Part shown: piece after piece, positions 8,400-18,194 of the stretch
Layout: every line of letters begins with the position of its first letter
How positions within the stretch are numbered: the first letter of the stretch is position 1
Assembly: GCF_000988205.1 (NCBI RefSeq)
Contig: NZ_LAYQ01000019.1
Coordinates: 80,220-144,219, forward strand
DNA from: Corynebacterium minutissimum
Lineage (GTDB): Bacteria; Actinomycetota; Actinomycetes; Mycobacteriales; Mycobacteriaceae
Direction: 5' to 3'
DNA length: 64,000 nucleotides
The notes under the pieces: model-generated
What the model was told of the DNA's origin: nothing
What the model saw: the letters and a program-made list of their open reading frames with translations, nothing else
The model's database searches: none
Program-made: the position numbers and the translations under genes

Positions 8400-11249
8400 A
8401 TGACTAACCCGAGCGATAACACCACCCACCGCTACACGCCGGAGCTCGCCGCGCAGATCGAAAGTGCCTGGCAGCAGTACTGGAAGGATAACGGCACCTT
8501 TAATGCGCCGAACCCAGTTGGGCCGCTCGCGGAGGAGGGTAAGGAACTTCCCGCGGAGAAGATGAACATCCAGGACATGTTCCCCTACCCTTCCGGCGCG
8601 GGCCTTCACGTGGGCCACCCGCTGGGCTATATCGCTACGGATACCTACGCGCGTTATCAACGCATGCTGGGCAAGAACGTCCTGCACACGCTGGGCTATG
8701 ACGCTTTCGGTCTGCCGGCAGAACAGTACGCCATCCAGACGGGTACGCACCCGCGCACCACGACGGAGGCGAATATCAAGAATATGCGCCGCCAGCTGGG
8801 CCTTCTGGGCCTGGGCCATGATCCGCGCCGCTCGGTGGCCTCGACTGACCCGGAGTTTTATAAGTGGACGCAGTGGATCTTCCTGCAGATTTATAACTCC
8901 TGGTTCGATGAGGAGCAGCAGAAGGCGCGCCCGATTTCTGAGCTCATCAAGGAGCTCGAGGTGGGCAAGCGCACCACCAAGGACGGCCGCTATTACGCGG
9001 ACCTGAGCAAGGAAGAGCAGCGCAAAGCACTCGACGAGTTCCGCCTGGTCTACCTGTCCAACTCCACCGTGAACTGGTGCCCGGGCCTGGGCACGGTGCT
9101 GGCCAACGAGGAGGTCACTGCGGAGGGCAAGTCCGAGCGCGGCAACTTCCCGGTCTTCCGCAAGAACCTGTCGCAGTGGATGATGCGCATTACTGCCTAC
9201 TCCGACCGTCTTCTCGATGACCTGGAGCTTCTGGACTGGCCGGAGAAGGTCAAGTCCATGCAGCGCAACTGGATTGGCCGCTCCCGCGGCTCGGAGGTCA
9301 CCTTCCACGCTGAGGGCTACAACATCGACGTCTTCACCACCCGCCCGGACACCCTCTTTGGTGCGGAGTACGTGGTGCTGGCCCCGGAGCACGAGCTTGT
9401 CGACGCCCTCCTCTCCCCCATCCCTTATGACGATGATGTGGATGAGCGCTGGACCTTCGGTCATGATGATCCGAAGGAGGCCGTGGAGGCCTACCGCGCG
9501 TCCATCGCCGCGAAGTCCGACCTGGAGCGCCAGGAGAACAAGGAAAAGACCGGTGTCTTCCTGGGCACTTATGCCACTAACCCGGTCAACGGCAAGAAGG
9601 TCCCGATCTTCATCGCGGACTACGTCCTGACCGGCTACGGCACCGGCGCCATCATGGCGGTCCCGGCGCACGATACCCGTGACTACGAGTTCGCCACCGT
9701 CTTTGGCCTGCCGATTACTGAGGTGGTTGCTGGCGGCGACATCACCAAGGAGGCCTACACGGAGTCCGGCAAGGCCGTAAACTCCGCCAACGATTCCCTG
9801 GACATCAACGGCATGTCCAAGGATGAGGCTATCGCCACCATCATCCCGTGGCTGGAAGAACAGGGCGTAGGCCGCGAGAAGATCCAGTACAAGCTGCGTG
9901 ACTGGCTGTTTGCCCGCCAGCGCTACTGGGGCGAGCCCTTCCCCATCGTCTACGACGAGGCCGGCCAGGCCTACCCGCTGCCGGAGTCGATGCTGCCCAT
10001 TGAGCTGCCGGAGGTAGAAGACTACAAGCCGGTCTCCTTCGACCCGGATGATGCCGAGTCCTCCCCGCAGCCGCCGCTGGCCAAGGCCCGCGAGTGGGTC
10101 GAGGTGGAGCTGGACCTGGGCTTGGGTGATGGCCCTAAGACCTACTACCGCGATACCAACGTCATGCCGCAGTGGGCAGGTTCTTCCTGGTACCAGCTGC
10201 GCTACATCGATCCGACGAATGACGAGATCTTCTGCGACTTGGAAAACGAGCGCTACTGGACTGGCCCGCGCCCAGAAGAGCACGGCGCCAACGACCCGGG
10301 TGGCGTTGACCTCTACGTCGGTGGCGTTGAGCACGCCGTGCTGCACCTGCTCTACGCCCGCTTCTGGCACAAGGTGCTCTTCGATCTGGGCTACGTGAGC
10401 TCCAAGGAGCCCTACCGCCGCCTGTACAATCAGGGCTACATCCAGGCCTATGCTTATACCGATTCCCGCGGCGTCTACGTCCCAGCGGCCGAGGTAGTAG
10501 AACGCGATGGCGCGTTCTACTACGGGGATGAAAAGGTCAACCAGGAGTACGGCAAGATGGGCAAGTCCCTGAAGAACTCCGTGGCCCCGGATGATATTTG
10601 CCGCGACTATGGTGCCGATACCCTGCGCGTTTATGAGATGTCGATGGGCCCGCTGGATACCTCCCGCCCATGGGCAACCAAGGACGTCGTCGGTGCGCAG
10701 CGCTTCTTGCAGCGCCTGTGGCGCCTAGCCGTCGACGAGAACTCCGGCGAGCTGTGCACGACGGACGCAGAGCTTTCCGAGGATGACCTGAAGCACCTCA
10801 ACCGCACCATCGCCGGTGTGCGTGATGACTACGAGAACCTGCGCCTGAACACCGTGGTGGCCAAGCTCATCGAGTACGTGAACTACCTGACCAAGGCCTA
10901 CCCGAAGGGCGCGCCGCGCGCCGCCGTGGAGCCGTTGGCCCAGCTGGTCTCCCCCGTTGCCCCGCACATCGCGGAGGAGCTGTGGAAGCGCTTCGGCCAC
11001 GAAGAGACCATCACTTATGAGGCCTTCCCGGAGTTCGAAGAAAAGTACCTCGTCGACGACGAGATCGAGGTTCCGGTGCAGATTAACGGCAAGGTCAAGG
11101 CACGCGTGATGGTGCCTGCCGACGCCGACCAGGCCACCGTCGTGGGTATTGCCAAGGAAGATGAGCGCATCGCTGAGCTGACGGCGGGCAAGAACGTGGT
11201 CAAGGAGATTTACGTCCCGGGCCGCATGGTCAACCTGGTGGTGAAGTAA
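8400..11249 (+). CDS. leuS: Leucyl-tRNA synthetase
   Basis: Class I aminoacyl-tRNA synthetase charging tRNA-Leu in the cytoplasm. The nucleotide-binding HIGH-type motif is HVGH at residues 70-73 ([16 protein letters not shown]). The CP1 editing domain carries [18 protein letters not shown] at about residue 410. The second signature appears as KMGKS (around residue 719), a KMSKS variant with G in place of S, followed by LKNSVAPD. The C-terminal domain with [11 protein letters not shown] is complete. At 949 residues the length is right for an actinobacterial LeuRS. The gene stands alone, with terminators downstream. Confidence 0.98.
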   Translation: MTNPSDNTTHRYTPELAAQIESAWQQYWKDNGTFNAPNPVGPLAEEGKELPAEKMNIQDMFPYPSGAGLHVGHPLGYIATDTYARYQRMLGKNVLHTLGYDAFGLPAEQYAIQTGTHPRTTTEANIKNMRRQLGLLGLGHDPRRSVASTDPEFYKWTQWIFLQIYNSWFDEEQQKARPISELIKELEVGKRTTKDGRYYADLSKEEQRKALDEFRLVYLSNSTVNWCPGLGTVLANEEVTAEGKSERGNFPVFRKNLSQWMMRITAYSDRLLDDLELLDWPEKVKSMQRNWIGRSRGSEVTFHAEGYNIDVFTTRPDTLFGAEYVVLAPEHELVDALLSPIPYDDDVDERWTFGHDDPKEAVEAYRASIAAKSDLERQENKEKTGVFLGTYATNPVNGKKVPIFIADYVLTGYGTGAIMAVPAHDTRDYEFATVFGLPITEVVAGGDITKEAYTESGKAVNSANDSLDINGMSKDEAIATIIPWLEEQGVGREKIQYKLRDWLFARQRYWGEPFPIVYDEAGQAYPLPESMLPIELPEVEDYKPVSFDPDDAESSPQPPLAKAREWVEVELDLGLGDGPKTYYRDTNVMPQWAGSSWYQLRYIDPTNDEIFCDLENERYWTGPRPEEHGANDPGGVDLYVGGVEHAVLHLLYARFWHKVLFDLGYVSSKEPYRRLYNQGYIQAYAYTDSRGVYVPAAEVVERDGAFYYGDEKVNQEYGKMGKSLKNSVAPDDICRDYGADTLRVYEMSMGPLDTSRPWATKDVVGAQRFLQRLWRLAVDENSGELCTTDAELSEDDLKHLNRTIAGVRDDYENLRLNTVVAKLIEYVNYLTKAYPKGAPRAAVEPLAQLVSPVAPHIAEELWKRFGHEETITYEAFPEFEEKYLVDDEIEVPVQINGKVKARVMVPADADQATVVGIAKEDERIAELTAGKNVVKEIYVPGRMVNLVVK

Positions 11250-11280
11250 AACCACCGCGGCTCCGTTAGATGGCGGCCGC

Positions 11281-11354
11281 AACTGCCCTAGTTGACGAAA
11301 CCAGCGCCCTTCCAGCGAAGGATCGTGGGGAAATTCGTCAGTTAGGGCAGTTTT
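11281..11354 (+). terminator. Long inverted repeat, probable leuS terminator
   Basis: The arms AACTGCCCTAGTTGACGAA (11281-11299) and TTCGTCAGTTAGGGCAGTT (11334-11352) pair at 17 of 19 positions and are followed by T residues. The 34-base loop contains a second perfect hairpin, CCTTC-CAGC-GAAGG (11308-11321). The gap 11250-11645 holds no plausible gene, only this element, the next hairpin and scattered related repeats. Confidence 0.65.
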
Positions 11355-11465
11355 GCGCCTAGGCGTGTACCTTCGTCACTCCCCTCGCAGCGCGCAACGT
11401 CTGCGTGTCTCCATCGACGCTGGAGGCAACTGACAAAGGGCATCAGTCATAAGGCGTTTTCGCGG

Positions 11466-11504
11466 CTAAAAACGCCATTTACTCCTTGCAGATGGCGTTT
11501 TTAG
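11466..11504. terminator. Perfect 13-bp hairpin, bidirectional terminator candidate
   Basis: CTAAAAACGCCAT (11466-11478) and ATGGCGTTTTTAG (11492-11504) are exact complements with a 13-base loop. Runs of A and T flank the stem on both sides, so it could terminate leuS readthrough and the minus-strand gene that ends at 11646. Further GGCGTTTT/GATGCC copies nearby suggest a locally duplicated repeat. Confidence 0.6.
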
Positions 11505-11645
11505 ACCCAAAGATGCCGTTTACCAGATGCCTTTTGCAGGACGCCTTCCTGACCTAGGCGGAGTTAGTGCGGAAACCTAACCCCACCGCCGAAAACGGCC
11601 AGGTAGCAGTGTTATGAGTGGTGTCTACATGGTCGTGGCTTGGAG

Positions 11646-12927
11646 CTAATCCAGCTCTTGGTTCAGCTCCTCGCGCACCTTGGTGATGATCGCGCCGAGG
11701 AAGCCCTGGCAGCCATCGGTGATGTCAGGGAATGTGGAGTCATCTTCGATGATGCCGAGTGTGAACAACAGGTCACGGGTGATGGCGTGCGTGTAGTCGT
11801 ATTCCGGGTTGAACTCCCATTCACCGCGGAACAAATGGACTAGTTCAAAGGAGAGCTGAGGAATGCCCTCCGGCTCGGCGTAGGCATAAGGGATGTTGTG
11901 CATGATGACCTGCGTGGCCCAGAGCGGATCGCTCATCGCCTTGCGGCCATATTTGGTGAGTTTGATCTGCGTCGTTGTGGTCTTGAGCCAATCCAGGTCC
12001 GTGAGGAATCCCCGCAGGTTCAGCAGCGGCTGGTGGTAGTCCTCGCGCTTGACCTCATCAAAATCATTGGGGCTGTTGAGGCCCTCTTTCAGGCGCGAGA
12101 CAGCCGCTTGCTTCAGGTAGCCGGCCCCGGTGAGGCGCGGAAATTCTTCGATGACCTCGAGGTATTCGCGCACGCGTTGGCCTACGTGGGCGGCGATGGC
12201 GTCATCAAGCGCCGGCAGCTCATAGTCGGGCCGCAGCTCCGGGTAGGCCTCGTGGATTTCCGCGCGCCATTCCTCCAGCATCTCCGAGGAGGGCACCGGG
12301 ATGTCCTCGAAGGGTGTGGAGCGGAAAGGATCCAGGGGGAGATCCCCAGGCAGCGTGGGCTTGGTGCCGCCCTCCAGGTTGGCGGCCTCCGTGCCCATGG
12401 TGGCGAGGCGCTGCGCCACTGCCGGCGGGAAGAAGGTGGTGAGACGCTGGTGGATTTGGTCCAGTGTGTAGTTGGGGAAGAGCGCGAAGATGCGCTCCAT
12501 GCTGTCGGTAGGAACAGCCATGTAGGCCATGGTTGCCTGGACATCGAGGACTACCTTGAACATCGCTTCGGCACTGCCCAGCTCGCTCATCAGATCGGGG
12601 CCCTCACCGGCGATGAGGCCGGAAGGCCCATGACGACGCGCGAGCTATCCGCCACGCTGATGCTAATATTCCATGCGCCGTCTGAAGGGTGGTAGTGCGC
12701 TACTTCCCGGAAAGTCTCGAAAAAGTCCTGGTCAATGATGCTGAGGACGTCGATCGGCGTGCCTTCCTCGCCCACGAGGATTCCCGGATGAGAGGCTCAA
12801 GGCCGAGCGCGGCGTGGACGATGATCATCATCTCGCCCACGGTGACTTCCGCGGGGGCGGCGACGAAGCGGGACGTGGTGAAGAAGGGATTCTCCACGTC
12901 GATGCGGACGTTCCTAGCGAGGTTCAT
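11646..12927 (-). pseudogene. Frameshifted hypothetical protein with pRiA4b ORF-3-like N-terminal domain
   Basis: Three consecutive minus-strand frames form one protein of about 427 residues. Frame A starts MNLARNVRIDVENPFFTTSRF and runs through VTVGEMMIIVHAALGLE. After a single missing base near 12795 the sense continues as ASHPGILVGEEGTPIDVLSI (frame B). After a second missing base at about 12617-12628 it continues as GLIAGEGPDLMSELGSAEA (frame C) to the stop. The N-terminal pattern (binding-fold strand, xPAEVTVGEMMxIVHAALGLE) resembles the pRiA4b ORF-3 family; the C-terminal part I do not recognise. Function is unknown. The piece 11646-12590 alone would look like an intact 314-residue gene but lacks its N-terminal third. 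The shifts may be assembly errors. Confidence 0.7.
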
Positions 12928-12954
12928 AGTGACCGACAGTATTAGAAAACTGTG

Positions 12955-14655
12955 CTAGCCGCGCGCCAAAGCTTCGCCCACGCGCTTGCCAGAGTGGATG
13001 CATCCGCCGAGGAAGGTGCCTTCCAGCGCATTCTTGCCATGCATGCCGCCACCGCCGAAACCGGAGGCCTCACCGCAGGCATAGAGGCCGGGGAGGGCCG
13101 AGCCATCGGGGTTGAGGCACTGGCCGTCCAGGTTGGTCTCCAGGCCACCGAGCGTCTTACGGGTGAGGAACTTCAGGCGCACCGCGATGAGCGGCCCCTT
13201 GGACTCATCGAGGATGCGGTGCGGAGGAGCCACGCGGATGAGTTTGTCGCCGAGGAAGCTGCGGGCCACGCGCAGGTAGTTGACTTGGGCGTCTTTGCTG
13301 AAGGGATTATCCAGCTGAGAATCGCGGTCTTCCAGGACTTTTCGAAGTTGGGCCACATCAATGGTGGGGGAGCCCTCCGGTGAAATGCGGTTCATTCCAG
13401 TGACGAGGTCCTCCAGGTTGTCTTCCACCACCCAGTCGATTCCGTTCTCCATGAAGGCCTTGACGGCCACGTGCGTGCCGGGGCCCAGCTTGCCGGCGAG
13501 CTTCTTGAACTCCTTGTCCGTCAGGTCCGGGTTCTGCTCCGAGCCGGAGAAGATGAACTCCTTATCCACGATGGCCTGGTTGAGTACGAACCAGGAGTAG
13601 CCGTGCCCGGTCTGGCCAATGTGGGCGAGCGCGGCCAGGTTATCGGTGCCGGGGAAGAGATTGGTGGGCAGGCGGTTGCCTTCGGTGTCGAGCCACAGTG
13701 CCGACGGGCCGGGGATGATGCGGATGCCGTGGCCAGGCCAGATGGAATTCCAGTTGGTCATGCCCTCGGTGTAGGCCCACATGCGGTCGGTGTTGACCAC
13801 GGAGGCGCCGGCTTGTTGGGCGATGTCGATGCCGCGGCCGTCGACATGCGCTGGAACGCCCGTGACCAGTTCCTTCGGGCATTCGCCCCAACGCTCAGTG
13901 GGCCACATCTTGCGTACCTTGTCCAGGTTGCCGCCGATGCCGCCGGTGGCGATGACCACGGCGGCGCCGCGGAGCTCAAAGTGCTTGACGACGTCCCTCG
14001 GGCTCGCCTCACCGCGCGGCTGGCTGGTGGGGGAGAGGACGCTGCCACGCACGCCGACGACCCGCGGATTGCCGGCGTCGTCGTTGTCGACGACGAGCTC
14101 ATCCACGCGGTGGCGGAAATGGAATTCTACCTGGCCTTTTTCTTCTGCTTTAAGGAGTGGCTCACGGAAGACACGCACGACCTCCGGGCCCGTGCCCCAC
14201 GTGAGGTGGAAGCGCGGGACGGAATTGCCGTGGCCGGAGGCATCGCCGGAACCACGCTCGGCCCAGCCGATGGTGGGCAGGACGTTGAGGCCTAGGCCCT
14301 TGAGGTAGCCGCGTTTTTCATTTGCGGCGAAGCGAACGTATTCGCGGCCCCATTTCTCGCCCCAGAAATCATGCCGGTCGTCATCGGTTACTGGGTCGTA
14401 GTCGGCGGAGTTGGCCCAGTCGCGCCAGGCCAAGTCTTCGGAGTCCTTGACCCGCATCATCTTCTGCTCGGGGGAGTCGACATAAAACAGCCCACCGAGA
14501 GACCAGAAGGCCTGGCCGCCCAGGTTATTGCGGTTTTCCTGCTCCAGGAAGATAACGTGCTTGCCGCCCTTGAGGGCCTCGTAGCCGGCGACCATGCCGG
14601 CGAGGCCGCTGCCGACGATGATGACGGAGCCAGTGACCGAGTTAGTTTCTTTCAT
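12955..14655 (-). CDS. FAD-binding dehydrogenase (fumarate reductase / ketosteroid dehydrogenase-like flavoprotein)
   Basis: Flavoprotein of 566 residues. The N-terminal dinucleotide-binding motif VIIVGSGLAGMVAGYEA and the adenine-contact segment FLEQENRNNLGGQAFWSLGGLF are followed by the substrate domain. The C-terminal FAD motif is LPGLYACGEASGFGGGGMHGKNALEGTFLGGCIHSGKRVG. This pattern fits the uncharacterised actinobacterial FAD-binding dehydrogenase group related to succinate dehydrogenase/fumarate reductase and 3-ketosteroid dehydrogenase flavoproteins. The substrate is not known. It lies downstream of paaZ on the same strand with a 77-bp gap. A -10 hexamer 7 bases from its ATG suggests its own leaderless promoter, so a phenylacetate role is not implied. 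Confidence 0.85.
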   Translation of the reverse strand: MKETNSVTGSVIIVGSGLAGMVAGYEALKGGKHVIFLEQENRNNLGGQAFWSLGGLFYVDSPEQKMMRVKDSEDLAWRDWANSADYDPVTDDDRHDFWGEKWGREYVRFAANEKRGYLKGLGLNVLPTIGWAERGSGDASGHGNSVPRFHLTWGTGPEVVRVFREPLLKAEEKGQVEFHFRHRVDELVVDNDDAGNPRVVGVRGSVLSPTSQPRGEASPRDVVKHFELRGAAVVIATGGIGGNLDKVRKMWPTERWGECPKELVTGVPAHVDGRGIDIAQQAGASVVNTDRMWAYTEGMTNWNSIWPGHGIRIIPGPSALWLDTEGNRLPTNLFPGTDNLAALAHIGQTGHGYSWFVLNQAIVDKEFIFSGSEQNPDLTDKEFKKLAGKLGPGTHVAVKAFMENGIDWVVEDNLEDLVTGMNRISPEGSPTIDVAQLRKVLEDRDSQLDNPFSKDAQVNYLRVARSFLGDKLIRVAPPHRILDESKGPLIAVRLKFLTRKTLGGLETNLDGQCLNPDGSALPGLYACGEASGFGGGGMHGKNALEGTFLGGCIHSGKRVGEALARG

Positions 14656-14676
14656 GACAGTAATGATAAAAGAAAC
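14645..14676 (-). promoter_or_regulatory. Leaderless promoter with inverted repeat at the FAD dehydrogenase start
   Basis: On the minus strand TATCAT (plus 14663-14668) lies seven bases before the ATG at 14655. GTTTCTTT (14645-14652) and AAAGAAAC (14669-14676) form an 8-bp inverted repeat that straddles the -10, the predicted transcription start and the first codons. It could be an operator or chance. Confidence 0.35.
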
Positions 14677-14732
14677 CGACCTCGATTGTGTGACTTGGCT
14701 CGCACAAAATCGTCTTCACGGCGAGGTATGAC

Positions 14733-16793
14733 CTAGGCGTAGGTCGTGTTGACCTTCTCCACGAGGGTGAGGACGTCGTAGGTCGCCACAATCTCATCCT
14801 CCTGGTTGTAGAGCACGGCGTCCCAGCACACCTCACCGTAGTCATCAGTAACGCGCGGGGTGATGCGCTTGGCGGTCAGCTCCACGCGGATCGAATCGTC
14901 ATAGGTCACTGGCGTAATGAAGCGCAGGTTCTCCAGCCCGTAGTTGGCCAGGACCGGGCCCGGGGCGGGCTCCACGAAGAGGCCAGCGGCCCAGGAAACC
15001 AGCAGGTAGCCGTGTGCGACGCGGCGTGGGAAGAAGGGGTTGGCGGTGGCGGCTTCCTCGTCTGTGTGGGCGTAGAAGGTATCGCCGGTCTTCTCTGCGA
15101 ACTCGAGGATTTCCTCGAGGGAGACGTGGCGCAGATCGGAGGCGAACTGGTCGCCGATCTGCAGTGTGGCCAGGTCTTTGCGGAAGGGGTGGGTGCCCTG
15201 GCCGTTCTCCACGTCGGCGCGGGTGACGCGCTGCACGGCGGCGCCGCGGTGCCATTGGCCGGTGATGGCGGTGAGATGATCCGGGGTTCCCTGGACGGCG
15301 GTGCGCTGCATGTAATGCAGGATGCCGCGCACGCCACCCAGCTCCTCACCGCCTCCGGCGCGGCCCGGCCCACCGTGGACGAGGTGCGGGAGGGGAGAGC
15401 CGTGGCCGGTCGAGGTCTTCGCATCATCGCGGTCGAGGAAGTGCAGGCGGCCGTGGTGGGCGGCGATGCTGAGGGCATACTCGCGGGCGAGCTGCGGGTC
15501 GTGCGTAATGACGGAGGCGACCAAGGAACCGGAGCCCAGGGCGGCGAGCTCGATGGCCTCGGCGGGGGAGTCGTAGCCCAGGAAGGAGACGACGGGGCCG
15601 AAGGCCTCGGTGTCGTGCACGGCCGGGGCACGGTTATCGGCAAAGCGCAGGATGGTGGGGTTGAAGAAGGCACCCTCGGCCTCCTCGCCACCGTAGACCA
15701 CTTCGCCGCCGCCTGCCTTGAGCTTCTCGACGGCCTCCGCGACATCTGCCTTCTGATCCGCGGAGACCAGCGGGCCCATGGTGGCGGAGGGATCGCGCGG
15801 ATCGCCCACGACGACCTTGTCGCGCAGGCGTGCGCTGAGGGCTTCGATGGTGGCGTCGACAAGCGCATGCGGAACGATGGCGCGGCGGATGGCTGTACAC
15901 TTCTGGCCCGCCTTCGAGGTCATCTCGCCGAAGACTGCCTTGACGAAGGCCTCGAACTCTGGGGAATCCGCGGTGACATCTGCGCCGAGGATGGCGGCGT
16001 TGAGGGAGTCCGCTTCCGCGCTGAACTGGATGCCGCCCTCGATGACGTTGCGGTGTGCGCGCAGGGTGTTCGAGGTGTCGGCGGAGCCGGTAAAGGCTAC
16101 GTGATCGCGGTAATCCAGGTGATCCAGCAGGTCGCGGGCGGAGCCGGAGATGAGCTGCAGGCTGCCTTCGGGCAGGATTCCGGAATCGATCATGAGGCGC
16201 ACGCAGGCTGCGGTGATGTAGCCGGTCGGCGTGGCGGGCTTAACAATGGAGGGCACGCCCGCGATGAAGGCCGGGGCGAACTTCTCCAGCATGCCCCAGA
16301 CGGGGAAGTTGAAGGCGTTGATCTGCACCGCGACGCCGGGGATGGAGGTGTAGATGTGGCGGCCAATGAAGGAGCCGTCCTTGGAAAAGACCTCTGCCTC
16401 GCCATCCGGCATGACGGTGGAGTTGGGCATCTCGCGGCGGCCCTTCGAGGAGAAGGTGAACATGGTGGAGATACCGCCGTCGATATCGACGAAGTTATCG
16501 CGCTTATTGGCGCCGGCCTTATTGGCCAGTTCGTAGAGCTCTTCGCGGTGGTCTTGGAGGTAGATCGCCAGCTCCTTGAGCTTGAGGGCGCGCTCGTGGA
16601 AGGTGAGCTTCTGTAGCCCTTCGCGCCCGGTGCTGCGGGCGTAGTCGATGGCACCGGCGATGTCGAGACCTTCGGCGCTAACCCTGGCGACGACGTCACC
16701 GGTGGAGGCGTCGTGCACCTCCGCAACGCGCGAAGGGTTGTCCGGGGTGAGCCACTGGCCGGAGAGGTAGCTGGGGACGAGGGCTTCAGTCAT
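14733..16793 (-). CDS. paaZ: Bifunctional oxepin-CoA hydrolase / 3-oxo-5,6-dehydrosuberyl-CoA semialdehyde dehydrogenase
   Basis: Ring-opening enzyme of aerobic phenylacetate degradation. It hydrolyses oxepin-CoA and oxidises the resulting semialdehyde to 3-oxo-5,6-dehydrosuberyl-CoA. Residues about 1-520 are an aldehyde dehydrogenase: the coenzyme-contact region is INAFNFPVWG, the nucleotide loop FTGSADT, and the catalytic cysteine lies in GQKCTAIRR. Residues about 530-686 are a MaoC-type (R)-hydratase domain with FAEKTGDTFYAH and FPRRVAHGYLLVSWAAGLFV. Length 686 and the ALDH-MaoC fusion are exactly those of PaaZ. It is transcribed divergently from paaI. The shared 102-bp gap has a half-palindrome also found at the paaA promoter, suggesting PaaR-type control. 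Confidence 0.95.
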   Translation of the reverse strand: MTEALVPSYLSGQWLTPDNPSRVAEVHDASTGDVVARVSAEGLDIAGAIDYARSTGREGLQKLTFHERALKLKELAIYLQDHREELYELANKAGANKRDNFVDIDGGISTMFTFSSKGRREMPNSTVMPDGEAEVFSKDGSFIGRHIYTSIPGVAVQINAFNFPVWGMLEKFAPAFIAGVPSIVKPATPTGYITAACVRLMIDSGILPEGSLQLISGSARDLLDHLDYRDHVAFTGSADTSNTLRAHRNVIEGGIQFSAEADSLNAAILGADVTADSPEFEAFVKAVFGEMTSKAGQKCTAIRRAIVPHALVDATIEALSARLRDKVVVGDPRDPSATMGPLVSADQKADVAEAVEKLKAGGGEVVYGGEEAEGAFFNPTILRFADNRAPAVHDTEAFGPVVSFLGYDSPAEAIELAALGSGSLVASVITHDPQLAREYALSIAAHHGRLHFLDRDDAKTSTGHGSPLPHLVHGGPGRAGGGEELGGVRGILHYMQRTAVQGTPDHLTAITGQWHRGAAVQRVTRADVENGQGTHPFRKDLATLQIGDQFASDLRHVSLEEILEFAEKTGDTFYAHTDEEAATANPFFPRRVAHGYLLVSWAAGLFVEPAPGPVLANYGLENLRFITPVTYDDSIRVELTAKRITPRVTDDYGEVCWDAVLYNQEDEIVATYDVLTLVEKVNTTYA

Positions 16794-16822
16794 GGCGAAA
16801 AGTTTGGCCTTTCCATTAGTTT

Positions 16823-16858
16823 CCGAACGGTTGGTCAGTAAATACAGGCTAGTATAGT
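16823..16858. promoter_or_regulatory. paaZ-paaI divergent promoter with PaaR-like site
   Basis: CCGAACGGTTGGTCAGTA lies at 16823-16840. Its right part GGTTGGTCAGTA is identical to the right half of the paaA operator, and its left part CCGAACGGT is shared with the paaK operator. Toward paaI, TTGGTC (16831-16836) and TATAGT (16853-16858), 16 bases apart, form a plausible promoter overlapped by the site. Confidence 0.5.
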
Positions 16859-16895
16859 CTGCGTCACATTTCTAGGAGTAAGTAAGGAGCACGGC

Positions 16896-17303
16896 ATGGC
16901 CGCAGAGGTATGGAAGATTCAGTTGGGTGAGCTGGATAAGAAGATGGGGGTAGAAATCCTGGAAGAGTCAGCCGAGCGGGTGGTGGCCACCATGCCGGTT
17001 GAGGGCAATACCCAATCCTTCGGTCTGCTCCACGGTGGTGCCATGGCCTGCCTAGCGGAGGCCGTCGGCAGCTGGGCGGCGGTGATCCACGCCTCGACGC
17101 TGGGCAAGGTCGCCGTGGGCGTGGATATCAACGCGACGCACCACGCTTCCGGGCGCTCGGGTCTGGTGACGGCGACGGCCACCGCCATCAAGCTGGGTAA
17201 GACGCTGTGCTCCCACGAGATCGTCATTACAGATGACGAGGGGAGGAGGCTGTGCACGGCGCGTATTACCAACGCGCTCGTGGCTCCTAAAAATAAGAAC
17301 TAA
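16896..17303 (+). CDS. paaI: Hydroxyphenylacetyl-CoA thioesterase PaaI
   Basis: Hotdog-fold thioesterase of 135 residues. In the phenylacetate pathway PaaI hydrolyses ring-hydroxylated or dead-end phenylacetyl-CoA derivatives and so releases sequestered CoA. The signature SFGLLHGGAMACLAEAVGSWAA has the HGG and the helix-borne acidic residue typical of the PaaI/4HBT-II group. A later VGVDINATHHASGRSGLVTATA is the matching second strand. A Shine-Dalgarno AAGGAG precedes the ATG. It converges on paaH with only 11 bases between stops. A second, different thioesterase gene lies at the other end of the cluster. Confidence 0.88.
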   Translation: MAAEVWKIQLGELDKKMGVEILEESAERVVATMPVEGNTQSFGLLHGGAMACLAEAVGSWAAVIHASTLGKVAVGVDINATHHASGRSGLVTATATAIKLGKTLCSHEIVITDDEGRRLCTARITNALVAPKNKN

Positions 17304-17314
17304 GGGCGCGTGCC

Positions 17315-18166
17315 TTAATCCGAGTAGTCGTAGAAGCCCTTGCCGGACTTGCGGCCCAGCTCGCCGCGGGCGACCATGTCGCGCATGAGCTGCGGCGGGC
17401 TAAAGCGCTCACCCAACTGGGATTCGAGGTATTCGGCGATGCCGAGGCGCACATCCAAGCCCACGATATCGGTCAGCTCCAGCGGGCCGATGGGGAACTT
17501 GTAGCCCAGCACCATGGCGTTGTCGATATCGCGCGGGGAGGCCACGCCTTCCTCGACCATGCGGATAGCTTCAAGGGCAATGGCCACGCCGAGGCGGGAG
17601 GAGGCGAAGCCCGGGGCATCCTTAACCACCACCGCGGTCTTGCCCAGGCCCTCGACCCAGCCCTTGGCGGTGTCCACGAGTGCATCAGGGGTGGACTCGG
17701 CGACGACCACCTCCACCAGCTTGGAGGCCGGAACCGGGTTGAAGAAGTGCAGGCCGATGACGTCGTTGGGGATGCTCTCTGCCAGCTGGGACACCGATAG
17801 TGAGGAGGTATTGGTGGCGACGACGGCTTGCGGGGCGGCTTCGGCGATATCCTTAAAGGCGGCCACCTTGAGATCCATCGACTCCGGAACTGCCTCAACC
17901 ACGAGGTCAAAGCCGGCAAAGGCGGAGGCTGCGGTGGACAAGCTGAGACGCTCATCCCAGGATTCGAAGGTGCCTTCCGCGCCGCGGTCGAGGGAGCCGC
18001 GGATGGCCTTGTGCACGCGCTCGCGGGCGGCGGCCACGGCGTCATCGTTGATATCCACCACGGTCACGGACGCGCCGGCGGCCAGGAAGGCGTGAGCGAT
18101 GCCTGCGCCCATACGGCCGCCGCCGAGCACGCCGACCTTGGCAGGAACCTGCAGTACTGAGGACAT
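17315..18166 (-). CDS. paaH: 3-hydroxyacyl-CoA dehydrogenase
   Basis: NAD-dependent oxidation of 3-hydroxyadipyl-CoA to 3-oxoadipyl-CoA. The 283-residue protein has the Rossmann motif KVGVLGGGRMGAGIAHAFLAAG, the catalytic-region signature VIGLHFFNPVPASKLVEVV and the C-terminal domain GYKFPIGPLELTDIVGLD...GRKSGKGFYDY. I start it at 18166 (MSSVLQVPAK), preceded by AAGGAG; the frame stays open upstream to 18295 but that part is not protein-like. It is the last gene of the minus-strand paa run. A role in general short-chain 3-hydroxyacyl-CoA metabolism (FadB2-like) is possible outside phenylacetate growth. Confidence 0.9.
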   Translation of the reverse strand: MSSVLQVPAKVGVLGGGRMGAGIAHAFLAAGASVTVVDINDDAVAAARERVHKAIRGSLDRGAEGTFESWDERLSLSTAASAFAGFDLVVEAVPESMDLKVAAFKDIAEAAPQAVVATNTSSLSVSQLAESIPNDVIGLHFFNPVPASKLVEVVVAESTPDALVDTAKGWVEGLGKTAVVVKDAPGFASSRLGVAIALEAIRMVEEGVASPRDIDNAMVLGYKFPIGPLELTDIVGLDVRLGIAEYLESQLGERFSPPQLMRDMVARGELGRKSGKGFYDYSD

Positions 18167-18194
18167 GAGTTGAATCTCCTTGTGAGTGGAAGGT

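Noticed and set aside
8394..10370. 658-codon antisense frame over leuS
   Set aside because: No domain signatures; mirrors the codon structure of leuS.
11250..11645. Small gene between leuS and the hypothetical pseudogene
   Set aside because: No frame with a start, ribosome site and protein-like composition; the sequence is dominated by inverted repeats.
15012..16616. 534-codon plus-strand frame opposite paaZ
   Set aside because: Gly/Val/Asp-rich shadow of a conserved minus-strand gene.
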